Shown: positions 1 through 11,750, counted from the stretch's first letter. The stretch is DNA of 64,000 nt from Paraphoma chrysanthemicola (GCA_020744225.1 JAGMWG010000005.1:1922001-1986000); one strand, 5' to 3'. The notes: generated by a model from the sequence alone, not told the origin. Numbers and translations: made by a program.

Positions 1-230
1 CTGCATTTGCCCACGTGCTTCTAGAAGTGGAAGACGCAACTGTGCATACAGGCAATCGTAGGTCAGATGGTTGCGAGCCATAAGCCCTTTGCCATGCGAG
101 CAAGTGCTTTCCCTGGATCAACCATCCACACGTTGCGTGCTGATAACCCTCGCAATGCCCATCAGCACGCACAATCTTCACTCCGTGGCTGTACTTCAAT
201 AGGCACACATCGCTTCACTCATCCCAAGCC

Positions 231-615
231 CTATGTCATGCAAGCCCCACACGACGCCGTCCCGCCCATCCTGATCGGCGGCCTTGAATCCCTTGCCTGC
301 GGTAGCCTCGCAACACCGCGACCTCCATCTCCTCCACTCCCCGGTCCCGCATTGCCGCGACCATGCATACCCGCCTGGTAACTGTCCGGCGCGGGCGGCG
401 CAGTGGCAGGACGATAGAAGCTGTTTGCGCCCGGAGCGCGGTACGGCGACCCGCGGGCAGCGGCCCAGGAGTCAAGCGAGAAGAGGGTGGTGAGGTAGAG
501 GGCGAAGAAGGTGATGAGGGTGTTTGTGGTGTTGGTGAGGAGGGATTTACTACATGGAGGGTTAGTGGTGTGGGGTGATGTAAGGGTAGGTAGTGAGGTA
601 CCTTGGTGCTTCCAT
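231..615 (-). CDS. Small SelK/SelG-like single-pass membrane protein (Cys form)
   Basis: Two exons, complement(join(231..549,602..615)), give 110 aa. The first coding exon is only 14 bases (ATG plus three codons and two bases). Its donor is GTACCT. The 52-base intron has a CTAAC branch site and ends in TAG. After splicing the frame runs open to TAG at 231-233. Residues about 8-29 form one hydrophobic segment (NTLITFFALYLTTLFSL). The rest is rich in Gly, Arg and Pro and ends in CGACMT. This layout (short lumenal N-terminus, one membrane span, Gly/Arg-rich cytosolic tail, terminal Cys motif where animals have selenocysteine) resembles selenoprotein K, which works in ER palmitoylation and ER stress. 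The family assignment is an inference from architecture and is weak. The coding call itself is better supported, by splice sites and frame. It diverges from the SPOUT gene. Confidence 0.5.
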
Positions 616-1007
616 CTTGTCGGGTTCTGCTGAAAATCCTATAGTATGTTGGATTTTCTGGCTTGGTGTCGTGCGCAAGTAATTTTGGCGCGTAAGTGAG
701 GGACAGAAACCACAGCAGAGAGATAGGAGCGTCAATAGTTTCTGCCTGCTTACTTTCGTGGCGCGGTCGTGGGTTGCCTGAACAAGGATGTGCGTCTATT
801 CCCGTTGGCGCTAATGCAGGACCGCGGATGACTAGAGTGCTGTGATGTACGGCCAGGCTAAAATTTCCGACAACTTCAGACACCAAACTCCAACTTTACT
901 TTTACTTCAACAATATTATCGAGATCTCGTTTGGCAGCCACGAGATTCAAAGGCAATTGCTACCAATCAAGTGAGAAGAAGTGGAAGAGCTGGGAATAGT
1001 TGAGACG
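616..1007. promoter_or_regulatory. Divergent intergenic region, SelK-like / SPOUT methyltransferase
   Basis: This 392-base gap lies between two outward-facing start codons, so it should hold both promoters and 5' leaders. I see no convincing TATA box or other motif. Confidence 0.4.
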
Positions 1008-2403
1008 ATGGCAGTTGATACTGATACCATCGTGGTGAGCACGAATATCCGCTCGAAGAAAGGTGGAAAAGATGAGAAGACTACTACTCAAAGCAAGGTG
1101 AGTCAAAGTGCATCTCAGTACAACCCATTCATTCATAATTTTAACCAATTACTAGAAACGCAAAGCATCAAGCGTCATCATCCACAAAAACAATTCAGAC
1201 CAAGGATCAGACGGCCCATCCAAAAAGCGAAAAGGAGAAAACGACACCAAAGATGAAATTGACATCGACACATCCCGCCCAACAGCCGTCTTCACACCCA
1301 CCGCCCCCCGCTCATGGACCGTAAGCCTCGCCCTCCCCGGCTCCTGGCTCCTCAACGCCAAGAAACCCGACCACAAAACCATGCTCGTAGGCCGCATCGC
1401 GCGCGCCTGCGCCGTCTTCTGCGTCGACGAAATCATCGTCTTCGACGACGACCCACTAACCATCGACCCCAAGATCATCTCGCCGCGGTACGCCCGCGGC
1501 GCCAAGAAAAAAACCAAACAACAAGTCCTCGACAGCATTCTCGAGGAAGACGAGCCGTGGCAGAACCCGGACCAATTCTTGTACCACGTGCTTAGTTTCG
1601 CAGAGTGTCCGCCCCATTTGCGCATGGGCTTGTTTCCTAAACATAAGAATCTGGAAATGAGCGGCGTCTTGCCGAGTATGGACATGCCGCATCATCTGCG
1701 CAGTCATGAGTGGTGTCGGTATCGTGAGGGCGTGGTTGTTGGGCCTGCGGAGCCGCCTTTTACGAGCAGGGGAAAGAGCGCGGGCGAGGAAGAGATGGAG
1801 TATGCATATGTGGATTGTGGACTTCCGTACTCGATCCGTGTACCTATCCCACCGTCGGCGCCTGTTGAAGCAGGCATGCGTACGACAGTGCGGTTCGATA
1901 ACCCAGATCCTCCATCAAACTGGCCGAATCTTAACCAGGCAGATTGCGAGGCCCTCGGTGCGACGGCGTGTGCGAATAGCGTTCCGCGCGAAGAAGCTGG
2001 GTATTACTGGGGTTACACGGTTCGTCGCGCCGCATCGCTCAGCGCCGTCTTCACCGAATCCGAACACGCAGATGGGTACGACTACACCCTTGGAACATCT
2101 GAGCGCGGCGTGCCGATCCAGTCGATTCTGCCTGGCAATTCTGCACCCACGCACAAGCAAGTTCTTCCGGCGTTCAAGCACTTACTGCTCGTGTTTGGCG
2201 GTGTTGCAGGGATAGAACCAGCAGTGGTGAACGATCCTGAACTGGTAGCCAAGGGATTGGGCAAGGCGAATGCAGGCGAGTTGTTTGATGCGTGGGTCAA
2301 TCTAGTGCCGGGGCAAGGGAGCAGGACGATTCGCACGGAGGAGGCGGTGGAGTTTGGATTATGTGCGATTAAGCCGTGGGTGGATGGGATGTATGAGAAG
2401 TGA
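1008..2403 (+). CDS. SPOUT-domain RNA methyltransferase, SPOUT1/C9orf114 family
   Basis: Two exons, join(1008..1097,1156..2403), give 445 aa. The 58-base intron has a GTGAGT donor and an ACTAG acceptor and keeps phase 0. A Lys/Arg-rich N-terminus (residues 30-55) is followed by the family's opening motif TVSLALPGSWLLNA, then the stretch with CAVFCVDEIIVFDDD, and near the C-terminus LLVFGGVAGIE, which forms part of the knotted SAM-binding core. Length and motif order fit the SPOUT1 family (yeast YMR310C/YGR283C-like), putative RNA methyltransferases of the nucleus or nucleolus. The human member has also been tied to kinetochores and spindles. The start is the first in-frame ATG. The gene converges on the RING gene, with 215 bases between stop codons. 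I am confident of the family and less so of the RNA target. Confidence 0.88.
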
Positions 2404-2618
2404 AAAGTGGAAGCGATGCTGAAGGGGTAATCGGAAAAGGTGTTCATGAGATGGTTGCGGTTTGTGTACTATATCAAAACAGCAGGATGAGCATGACAGG
2501 AGTATCGGATTCATACGCCGGCAAAAATCACTCGTACAATGAGCACGGGAAGTCGGAAAATTCAAGGCCTTTCGCGCAGTGCTACTCAGTGTATGATTGA
2601 AATTTATATCTACAATAC

Positions 2619-4849
2619 TCATGCGCCCCTCCTTACATTCGTGCTCATGAGTGTAATCTTTTTTCCTTTTTTCTTCTTCCCACCGGCCTGCTTCTTCGGC
2701 GCCTCATCTTCTCCCAGCGACATGGCCTGTGCCTGAGCAATCATGTCCTCTTCTTGCAGCAGGTCTTTCTCCCATCCCTGCAACCACCCATCATCCACAT
2801 TCTGATCTAACTGTGGGCCCAGAGTAGGTGAGCCTGATGCGATGGCTGTAGTGCCCCATACTGTGCGTGGCGCAGAAGGACTCGTTGACGGTGAGGCCAA
2901 AGACGCAAATCCCTCGCCTCGACGCGTCGGCCATGGCGGTGAGGTCGATGTAAGATCTCCGTCTCCAGGAGGGACATCTGAGACGCTGCTAGTCGCCAGA
3001 GGCTGGAAGTCGTCGGCAGAAAACCTCTCAGATATGCTTGGTCGCTTTCGCCGACCGGCTGCAAACTCAGCATACTCAGCCTTCTCTGCCCTTTGCCGCG
3101 CCTTCTCTTCGCGCGTCTCCTTCTCCGTGTGCTTCTTTCGTCGCCTCTCAATGTCTGGCTTGAAGCGTTCCAGTACCTCCGGAGGCACTGTGTCGGTCCA
3201 GTCACACTCTAGGAAGCCAACTTCGCACCCATACGGTAGATGTGCTAGGTACTTGGTGCGCTTACGCAGCTCATCATCAACCACATGGCCCGTCGATACG
3301 TGCTCCACTCGAGGCAGGATTGTGGCAGGGAAGGAAGCGAAGTTGCCAAAGGCCGCTTTCAGTATTCGGATGTCAAGCGGGGACAGGTAATAATGGTACA
3401 AGGCCTGGTAGAAGAAGTACTCGGACGGTGTATTGTGGTGTTCGTGGTGCTGCCTGTTACGCACTTCGGCGAGCGTGGCAGGTATGCTGGTTCTGGATGT
3501 ATGCGAAGACATTGACGTTGTCCGTTGCTTACCGCCTTCGACATTTGAGGCTTCTGCGATCGGCGGTGGTGCACCAAAATCGTGCCCAGACTTGGACGCA
3601 TTCTGGATGGTGTACATTTCGGGTATCGTATCTGTGTCGTCGTTGAACACGATTGGCGCTCTCTTGATCTTCGGCTCTGCGGGTTTTACTGGCATCTCTG
3701 GCGGATTTCCGATGCCCTTGACCTTCTCTTTTGATTCCCGTATACTCCGGATAGCCTTCCTCATCCACTCGATGTTGTCTTCGCCGAACATGACCTCGTC
3801 TTCCTTCTCTTGTTGTTGCAACTTCGCAATCTCTTGGTCGTACTGCTCCAACATGTAATCTTCTCCGCCCCGCATCACTCTAGCGTAGTCCATCACCTCG
3901 GCGGCAAAGTGCCATGGAATGTCCTCGTCCTTGCCCAACGCGTCTGCTCCATCGCGTGGCATTGCCAGCGTACTTCCAGCTGCTCTGACCACGAGTCGCA
4001 ACACAACATCGCCACCTTCCCGCGGTGGTTCACCCTCTTGTCCGACATACCAGCGCACGGGTCTGGTTTCGGTGATGTACACGGTGTCGAAGCACAGCGG
4101 GCACTTCTTCGACCGCGCCCGCTTCTCCGGTGGCTTGCCTTCATCTTCAGAGTGCATGTACCTGATAAGGCAAGGCAAGCAGAAAATGTGACCGCATTTG
4201 GCCATCCTCGGCGCTACCGGAGTGCCGAGGCAGATTGGGCAAGATGCTTCCTGCGAGAGCTCGGACGCCAGAATCTGCAGGACATTATTCCAGTCCAGAT
4301 GCACGTCGGCGTCAACGCTTTGCGCGCGGTAATCTTTGCGGGGATCCACAATGAAGCGGTAGTTGGCGTGCACGTAACGCGCCTTGTCCACTGCATGGTA
4401 ACCTGATCCGAGCCCCCAGGTCGGATTCCGCCGGTTGTTCCTGCCAGAGCCGTGCGAGTGGTGGTTCTGCGGTCGTGGCGGGAGGCTGAAGTTCATCAGG
4501 TGGGTGATGGACGTCTGCCCTTTGCGATTGTTGAATGGACGCATGGCGAGCTGCTGCAGTTAGCCACCGCCCTCCGCAAACACAGGCGCCATACACTTAC
4601 CGACTCGACAATAGCATCCTCGTCGGTTTGCCTGAAGCGCTTCGAGCCCTTGTGCTGCTTCTTGGCCTGCTGGCTATTGCGTGGCGTGGGCGACGAGCGA
4701 CTCGACGCCCCCGTTCCGACGCTACCCCGCTGCTGGCCGAAGAAGTTGACGGTGTTGAGAGAGCCTGGCTGATTCTGCGCCGGGGAGGCTGGTCCAGAAG
4801 AGGTAGGAGCTTTCGACGAAGACGCGACGGGAGGCAGCTGAGAGGACAT
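2619..4849 (-). CDS. MAG2: RING-finger E3 ubiquitin ligase, RNF10/Mag2 family
   Basis: Two exons, complement(join(2619..4550,4601..4849)), give 726 aa. The intron has a GTAAGT donor, a GGCTAAC branch and a tandem CAGCAG acceptor, so one Gln could be added by NAGNAG splicing. The N-terminus is low-complexity Ser/Pro/Gln. The family motif GQTSITHLMNFSLPPRP follows at about 94-110. A C3HC4 RING lies at about 187-236 (CPIC..CGHIFCLPC..CPLC). The C-terminal half is charged, with a Lys/Arg/Glu-rich coiled region and a basic tail. In yeast and human this family ubiquitinates 40S proteins such as uS3 and uS5 during ribosome quality control. The gene faces away from the USP10/Ubp3-like deubiquitinase, whose family removes the same marks. 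Family is firm; substrate is by homology only. Confidence 0.9.
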
Positions 4850-5757
4850 TGTGGTTCCCAATCAAGGGTCCACGATGGAGCGCAACGACGACGATGACGC
4901 GATGGAGCGATTGCTGCCAGAGTCGTCGCAATGGGTGGGAGAGAGGGTCGCGCAAAGGAAACGAGAGGCAAAGGGAAATGTCGGGTGGGTCGGACTGGTG
5001 GCTTGGTGGGGTTTTGTGTTCAGGTCCCCCAAAGGGTGACTTGGGGAAGACAGAGTCACAGTCAGTGGCGGCCGTAGATCCATGACATCGACCCGGCTCC
5101 AGATCAGATCACGTGTTTGGTCGCAACTGGAACTGGAGCGTCAGCCCATGGTACTGGAGACGTCGAATGCGTCTATAAGATCTTCTGCATTGATTCGAGT
5201 CTGCCACATTTGCAGCTCCACGAGTCTTCTCTCCAACGGTCCCATTGCAGAGCCTTACAGCCGATCACCGCGTTGCTGAGTCGCGGCGCTCATCTGCGCG
5301 CTCTGACGGCAAGCAAAGCACAGACGGCCATCTTTCGGCGCGCATTCGATCTCTTTCCCCCAGACTCGTGATTACCACGCCGACGCCGCACGCTTCCACA
5401 ACCCCCTTCACCTCTCGGCGCGCTCCTTTTCGCGGGCAGCATCCTCTGCGCTCTCATGTCGTGCTGATACAATGACCCCGCGCTCCTCAGCTTACTGCCC
5501 TACCAGTAGTCGCCCGCCCCCGCCAGTCTTGGTCGAAGCTTCCGTCGCGCGACCCCCATCCGCATCCCAGCAATAATTCAACTCACGCATCGCCGCTGCC
5601 TGCGCGCCTCGTCCGCGCCCACGCCTGTCACCGCCAGCGGGTCTGACGACGCCCAGCAGCTCGCTCCCTCGCACGACTCCCCGTTGCCTCACACGTTGGC
5701 CGCTTGGTCTCTCTGGCCGGCGACCAGCTGTCGAGGCAACATCGCCGCCTGTCGCCC
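4850..5757. promoter_or_regulatory. Shared divergent promoter region, Mag2-like / Ubp3-like
   Basis: The 908 bases lie between the start codons of the RING ligase and the deubiquitinase, which are read outward. The half nearest the deubiquitinase (about 5380-5700) is rich in C and T, as in a transcribed fungal 5' leader. No long ORF here looks coding and I see no clear TATA box. Confidence 0.5.
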
Positions 5758-8541
5758 ATGATGCCAGGCCCTCACGGTGTGCCCACCGGTCCTATGCACC
5801 AGGGACGGAGGCAGGAGCACCCCTACTACCACCACATCCCGCCTCAGACACATTCGCCAGTGCACCACAACCACAATGTCTACGCGCAATACCACCATCA
5901 CCCCCAGCACTATGGGCCCCCCTACGGCTATCCCCAGCACATGCAGCAGATGCAGCAGTGGAACATGTACCACCAGCCGCAGCCGCAGTATGCTATGCCG
6001 CCGCGCCAGTTCCAGCCTCACGCCTCGCCCGTGGTCGTTTCCTCACACCCACACATCGCAGCCATGCCTCCCGTGAACCGCTCGCTGGGACAAACACCGC
6101 CCATTGCGCATTCACACACGCCTCCAGTCCAGCGCATTCAAACACCACAGCAAGCACCGTCTACCCCCTCGGCACACTCGCAGACATATCTTTCGGCTTC
6201 AACACCCCCGACTGCCACGACCGAAGACACGCCCTCATCTTCATTCGAGTCGAAGCCCGCTCAAGTGACTCCCCCCACGCCAGTCCAGCCCACATCATAC
6301 AAGCCGTTCCAGCCGCCGCTACCCTGGCTGTCAATTCCTGGCCCATTTCCCCCGCGTGCTGCAAGGGGCAAGAGGAGACGGCGAGCGCCAGTCAACGCTG
6401 AGGAGGAAGACCTGGCTCTGCCCTCCCGCGAGCAGGTTGTGGAAGAAGAGCCGGCAGAGAGCGTTGAGGACGGAGCGGATGGTGAGCGGACCCCAACCGA
6501 GGAGCCAGCCGAGTCGCTCGCATCAACCGTGGCCGTACCGTCGGATGCTGAGGTTGACACCCCTTCCACTTCGCATCCTCCGTCTGAAGTCGACCTCACG
6601 CACGTCACGACTCCATCCGCCGCCATGCCGCCGCCTGCGCAGCCAGCAACTCCCGTGACAAAGCACACCCGCACGGCTACCATCCCGGCCATTCCCCTCA
6701 TCCCGATTCGGCCCGCGAAGCCATCGAGCGCCGCCTCAACCACTCAGAAGTCCGTCAAGTCGCCCCCAGCGACCCAGCCAGCCGTGACGAAGGCTGACGA
6801 TGGCTCCGTACCTGTAGTCGAAGGTGCTTCAGACGCAGAGGAAACGCCCAAAGCTTCGCCGCCAAAGCCTGCTCCTCCCAAATCATGGGCTGAGCTCCTG
6901 AGAGCGAAGAATGCTCCTGCTGCTACACAACAAGTGGCCCCCACAACTAATGGAACAGCAAACGACAACAGCGTTGCAACCGTCAATGGACCCACTGCTC
7001 CGCGCAGCAACACTCTTGCCGACGTTCTTGCGTCGTTCTCGGTCGAGTCTGAGAAAAAGGTTTCATTCCTAGAGCCCCGCGGCCTTGTAAATACGGGCAA
7101 TTTGTGTTACATGAATTCTGTGCGTACCACGATCTCATCATATTCCGCGCCCTGCTGATACTTGCCAGATTCTTCAAGTACTTCTTTTCTGCGTTCCATT
7201 TTACGACTTCTTAGATCAGGTTGCGAAGCGCGCAGTGCATAGCTTCAAGTCTGAGACTCCTCTTGTAGATGCTTTGTAAGTTCAGTCCTGAAAAGAACGC
7301 GAATTCCGCTAACACGTGGTAGAATCATGTTCATGCGCGACTTCAAACTTATCGACTCAGCACCTTCCGTAGAACAGCTTCGCCTTCGCCTCAAGGATAA
7401 TGAGCTGGAGCAGTACGGCGACCCGCTCACTCCTGAGTACGTCTACGATGTGATCAGGCGCCTGCCTCGCTTCGATAACATGAAGCGCGGACAGCAAGAA
7501 GACGCCGAGGAGTTCTTGGGCTTCCTTCTCGCTGGTCTCCACGATGAGGCTGCTCACATTATCAAGAGCGACAAACAAAACCAGGCTGCACACGGAGCCA
7601 CATCACCAAGTAGTGAGCGTTCAGGGTCAATTGACGGCGGCTGGCAGGAGGTTGGTCCGAAGCAAAAATCTGCAAACACGCAATCCTCGGGTGCGATTGA
7701 ATTCGAAACGCCCATTACTAAGATCTTTGGTGGAAAGTTGAGGTCAGAGTACAAGAAGCCTGGCGAGAAAGCATCCGTCACTCTGGAGCCGTACCAGCCT
7801 CTGCAGCTTGACATTGGCGAGCCCCATATCAACAATATTTCGGATGCTCTGAAGAACCTAACTCGCCTTGAGACCTTAGATGGTGCTGTTCGAGGTGCCA
7901 AAGCTTCGACTAAGCAGGTTCACATTGAGACTCTTCCGCCTGTCCTAATCCTGCATCTCAAGCGATTTCACTACGATGCTCAAGGACCTCAGAAGATTTG
8001 GAAGAAAATCGGATATCCCCTGGAGCTCGAGATTCCGAAAGAAGTCTTCCCACCACATAAGCGAAGCAGCTACTTGACCCGCGGAGCATTCCCTCGATAC
8101 AGACTAATCGGTGTTGTCTACCACCACGGCAAGAATGCAAGCGGAGGCCACTACACGGTCGACCTCCGCCGACAAGAAGGAAAAGAATGGATACGCATGG
8201 ATGATACCATCCTGCGCCGCATCCGTGCAGATGACGTTGCTGAGGGCGGCGCCGAGGAGGACCCCAAGGTTCTTGCTGCTGCCCTAGAACAACACAAGAA
8301 TGATGCGGGCAAGAGCAAGAACTTCTTCACCCAAATCGACATGGAGGAAGAGGAGGCGGACAAGGGCGCCTGGAGTCAGGTGAACGGTACGGAGAAGAAA
8401 GAGAACACCAAGAAGTGGAGCGGCGTTGTGAACGGTGCCGCGACGCCGAACTCGGCAGGCAAGAGGACGCCGCTGCCGAAAGAGAACGTAAGGGACAATA
8501 AGGTGGCATATATCCTGTTCTACCAGCGCATAAAGACTTGA
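5758..8541 (+). CDS. UBP3: Ubiquitin carboxyl-terminal hydrolase, USP10/Ubp3 family
   Basis: Three exons, join(5758..7119,7169..7275,7323..8541), give 895 aa. Intron 1 (GTGCGT..CCAG) falls just after the Cys box and intron 2 has a GTAAGT donor. The first 440 residues are disordered: His/Gln/Pro-rich, then Ser/Thr/Pro and acidic. The USP fold starts at GLVNTGNLCYMNS, with the nucleophile at Cys450. It continues through the QQEDAEEFLGFLL box, LEPYQPLQLDI, VLILHLKRFHYD, and the His box SGGHYTVDL with His766. A Gly/Ser insert (about 570-620) splits the fold, as in other members. Ubp3/USP10 acts in the cytosol with Bre5/G3BP and removes ubiquitin from 40S proteins and COPII/COPI coats. The Cys box has Leu where many USPs have Thr. 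The start is the first of two adjacent ATGs. Confidence 0.92.
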
Positions 8542-8995
8542 AAAAGGTCTGGTGGATGGAAGGACACGAGACAAGTGCGCTTGTTGAGCAAGCCTGCTCT
8601 TACAATTGCGCAACGAACAAAAGTTATCTAAAAGCATTTGCGATGGGGATAATGACACGCATATATCGTTCGAGCTCGCCCCACAGCGACTCCTGCATGA
8701 CGAGGCAGTGTTGCAAAAAAGAGCTGGAGCATTTGGGAGACTGGTACCATGATACCCTGAGACGGGCGTCTAGGATAGGACCAACGATGATGATATAATT
8801 TCAAACTTGATCCCCTTTGCTAAAGTGACCGCCGCATTCGTTCATACAACCTCTGGATGGGATGAGGTTGTAAGTACCTCGCTCAGTAAGCTACTGGACC
8901 GTGCTTACGAGCTATCAATGTACCCCTCCACCCCACCAAAGCTATCATTTCCTGGTCGTAACACGAAAGCTCCTACGCCAACGATCAATTGCAGA
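8542..8995. other. Intergenic, 454 bases
   Basis: This should hold the 3' end of the deubiquitinase gene and the promoter of the dienelactone hydrolase. I see no coding or repeat signal. Confidence 0.4.
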
Positions 8996-10147
8996 ATGTT
9001 GATCACGGAAACACATAAGGACGTGCCTACCCAGGCGGGTGGCGACATGAGTGAGAAATAGTGTTGACAGAGCCCGCAATCGCACGCTGATCAGCTTAGG
9101 GATTTTCCTCTTCCATCCTACCATCGCAAACTACCCACATGCCAAGTTCCCTGGCGTTGTTGTGTTTTCTGAAATTTATCAAGGTAAATCAAATGGAGAA
9201 TATCTTCATCTTTCTCAAGTCAATGTTTCGAGATCAAATTCATCTTCGCAAGCTCGGCACCATTCCATAATTCTACTCGTCCAGCACGCATTCACATGAC
9301 CATTCCTAGATTCCGCCCAACCCAAGTTTGAGACAAATCAATCCATATCACTAGTTACATATCTGACACCTCATATTACAGTCACCGGCCCCGTTGCCCG
9401 CTTTGCTCGCCAAATCGCATCTCAAGGCTACATCGTCGCCGCCCCTTCGTCTTACCACGAATTCACCGGCCCTGAAGCGCTCGCGTACGACGGCCCAGGA
9501 ACCGACAAGGGCAACGAGTGGAAAATCACCAAAAAGGTCGAAGCCTACGACGAAGACGCCACGCTTTCTATTGACACGCTCCTCGCGCTCCCAACATGTA
9601 ATGGACGGATTGGCGCTACAGGTACGTACCTCAACTCGATGTCCTTCTTCTTCGTCTCGCAATATCTTACCTTGAATACATACCACATACTATGATACTA
9701 ATACACAAACAAAAAGGCATGTGTCTAGGCGGCCACCTCGCCTACCGCTGCGCCCTCGACCCGCGCGTCTCATCCGCAATCTGCTACTTCGCAACCGACA
9801 TCCACAGCAGCACCCTCGGCGCCGGAAAATCCGACGACAGCATCAAACGCGCCAAAGACATTAAAGGCGAACTCGTCATGATCTTCGGCAAAATGGACAA
9901 CCACGTGCCTCCCGAGGGGCGCGATCTGATTCGCAAGACGCTGCATGAGGCGGGTGTCACGTTTAGCTTTTATGAGCCGGCGTGGGCGCAGCATGCGTTT
10001 ATTCGGGATGAGTTGAGTAAAGGAAGGTATGATGCGGCCTTGAGTGGGGTTTGTTTTGAGATGTTGAGGGAGTTGTTTGGGAGGACTTTGAGGTCGGATT
10101 TGGGGCCGAGGAAGGGGGGTGAGGTGGAGATTGAGGATGTGTGTTGA
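8996..10147 (+). CDS. Dienelactone hydrolase family protein (carboxymethylenebutenolidase-like)
   Basis: Four exons, join(8996..9050,9100..9183,9382..9621,9717..10147), give 269 aa. Every junction restores the family sequence: M/RIFLF, SEIYQ/VTGPV and IGATG/MCLGG. The catalytic triad is Cys129 (GMCLGGH), Asp187 (KMDNHVP) and His219 (AWAQHAF), the Cys-Asp-His set of dienelactone hydrolases in an alpha/beta fold. Bacterial members open dienelactones in aromatic breakdown; fungal ones are mostly uncharacterised cytosolic hydrolases. Introns take up 30% of the gene, and intron 2 is 198 bases, long for this window. I see no targeting signal. The first ATG gives the usual family N-terminus (MLITETHKDVPT). 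Family is firm; the substrate cannot be read from the sequence. Confidence 0.9.
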
Positions 10148-10821
10148 GATGTATCTGGGGTGATGGAGGATGGGGTGGGTACAGATATAGGAAGAATGCT
10201 GCTATCGGCGTTGAGAGACTTGGGAATGGATGCTTGGGAGGCGATGCTAGCATGTGTGTCTTTCATATGTGCCTCGTACGCATTCATGTAGCCCATTATG
10301 TTTGATCGAGAGTTTCAGTGCCGCTTTCAACTACAGCATGCCTTTTACGGCCAGGGCAAATCTGTCCGCTATGGGTCATGAGGAGCCAGACTTCATTTTC
10401 GTGAAAAGTTCCGCGTTAATACAAGCACAACGCGCTGACAGTATGATTTAGACAAGGGTGGAAACGCCACTTATTGTACGGCACAAGGCTGAGGACATGG
10501 GCGTGTGCAATTGTCCATACTTGCAGCATGTCTGTGCGAGTTGCAGACGCCAAACCAATGGTACACGTTTGGACCCCACGGCAGCACGGCCGATCTCCCC
10601 AACTCTATCTCATGATGGTAATACAACATAGCCAATAAGAGTCTGCAGATAGTATGCTACTGCAGTTTCGGCAAACGATATGTTCAATTGGCCTTGTGAT
10701 GGCTGGTCTCGAAGCCACACTTGGCCCTTTCGTGAGAGTATATGGACAGCACATCCGGGACACAGAGCCTTGCGCGCTGTTGTCGCGATTCTTTCCCTTT
10801 TGCCTTACCTCGACAACAGCA
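10148..10821. other. Intergenic, 674 bases
   Basis: No gene recognised. It separates the hydrolase stop from the Cys-rich protein's start, and the frame of the latter stays open upstream to about 10654 without a good reason to start there. Confidence 0.35.
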
Positions 10822-11750
10822 ATGCCGCGCTTCATGCTTTCCTTAAAGCCGTCAAATTCATTCCTTTGCTTGATCATCCTCTTGCTCTTGAGTGCGCATG
10901 GCAGGGCAGATTGCTTCTCTCGCAACGGCGTTAGAGTCAACGATCCAGGAATGATATACTGCGGCAATAACACAAACAACTGCTGTCTTCCCGGCCAGAA
11001 ATGCGGGTCTAATATGCTGTGCATCAGCCAAAGCACCGGGGCTATCACTCGGGAGTACTGCGCCGACAAGTCCTGGCAAGGCTGCTCGGCTGCATGTGCA
11101 GGTGACTTAGCCCGCCCGTCTTGGGTCCCACACTTCACAAGACGAATTACTGATAGCATGATGGTGCAGATGGCTTCGATGCAGGACGAGATATGACACA
11201 ATGCCCCGCCGGATCGAACTTCTTCTGCTGCGGAAAATGCGAGTGTAACACAAGCCCGCTGGTCTTCGTCGACCCACTGAATGGCGCACTCGGATGGGTG
11301 GCGGACAAATCCCCAGGTGTCAGTCCGATATGGTGGGACGGCACGAACTCGACCGTGCTGGTGATGAGCAGGACTTCAAGTCAGGTGGCTTCGAGTTCGG
11401 CAACTGCATCGATGTCCATATCAGGTACGGCTGTTGGGTCTACACCTCTATCGACTTCTACAACGGCCGCGGATAAGAGCTCTTCACCTGCTTTGCCTCC
11501 CGGAGCTTATGCTGGTATTGGTGTAGGAAGTACAGTGGCAGTTGCTATTGTTGCGGCTTTGGTATGGCTGTTCATACGCGAGCGCCGGAAGCGGAGATCA
11601 TACGAAGAGCAGATGTCACAGAGCCAAGCGCCGCCTGTATTTTATCACGATGAGTCGAATAAGGGAGGCGTTGTGCAGACTCATACTCCATCATATGGTT
11701 TGGACGCGAGACAAGAGCTAGGAAGTACGCAGAGACATGAGATGAGTTGA
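10822..11750 (+). CDS. Secreted-domain, single-span membrane protein, Cys-rich (unknown function)
   Basis: Two exons, join(10822..11101, 11170 or 11185..11750), give about 281-286 aa. Two in-frame acceptors 15 bases apart fit equally well. Residues 1-29 are a signal peptide (SFLCLIILLLLSAHG). A Cys-rich ectodomain follows with CGNNTNNCC, CGSNMLC, CADKSWQGC and, after the junction, CPAGSNFFCCGKCEC. Next come a Ser/Thr-rich stalk and one membrane span (about 206-228, GVGSTVAVAIVAALVWLFI), then a basic stop-transfer RERRKRR and a short cytosolic tail. The layout is common in Pezizomycotina and resembles wall-stress sensors of the Wsc/Mid2 type in shape, without a recognisable WSC domain. Function unknown. 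An upstream in-frame start at 10654 would bury the signal peptide, so I prefer 10822. Confidence 0.72.

Noticed and set aside
236..886. Minus-strand frame of 216 codons
   Set aside because: It is a shadow frame over the spliced SelK-like gene. Its product is Pro/Arg/Ser-rich with no fold or splice support, and the alternate frame gives a sensible membrane protein.
1456..1707. Minus-strand frame inside the SPOUT gene
   Set aside because: Antisense to a recognised coding exon; no independent evidence.
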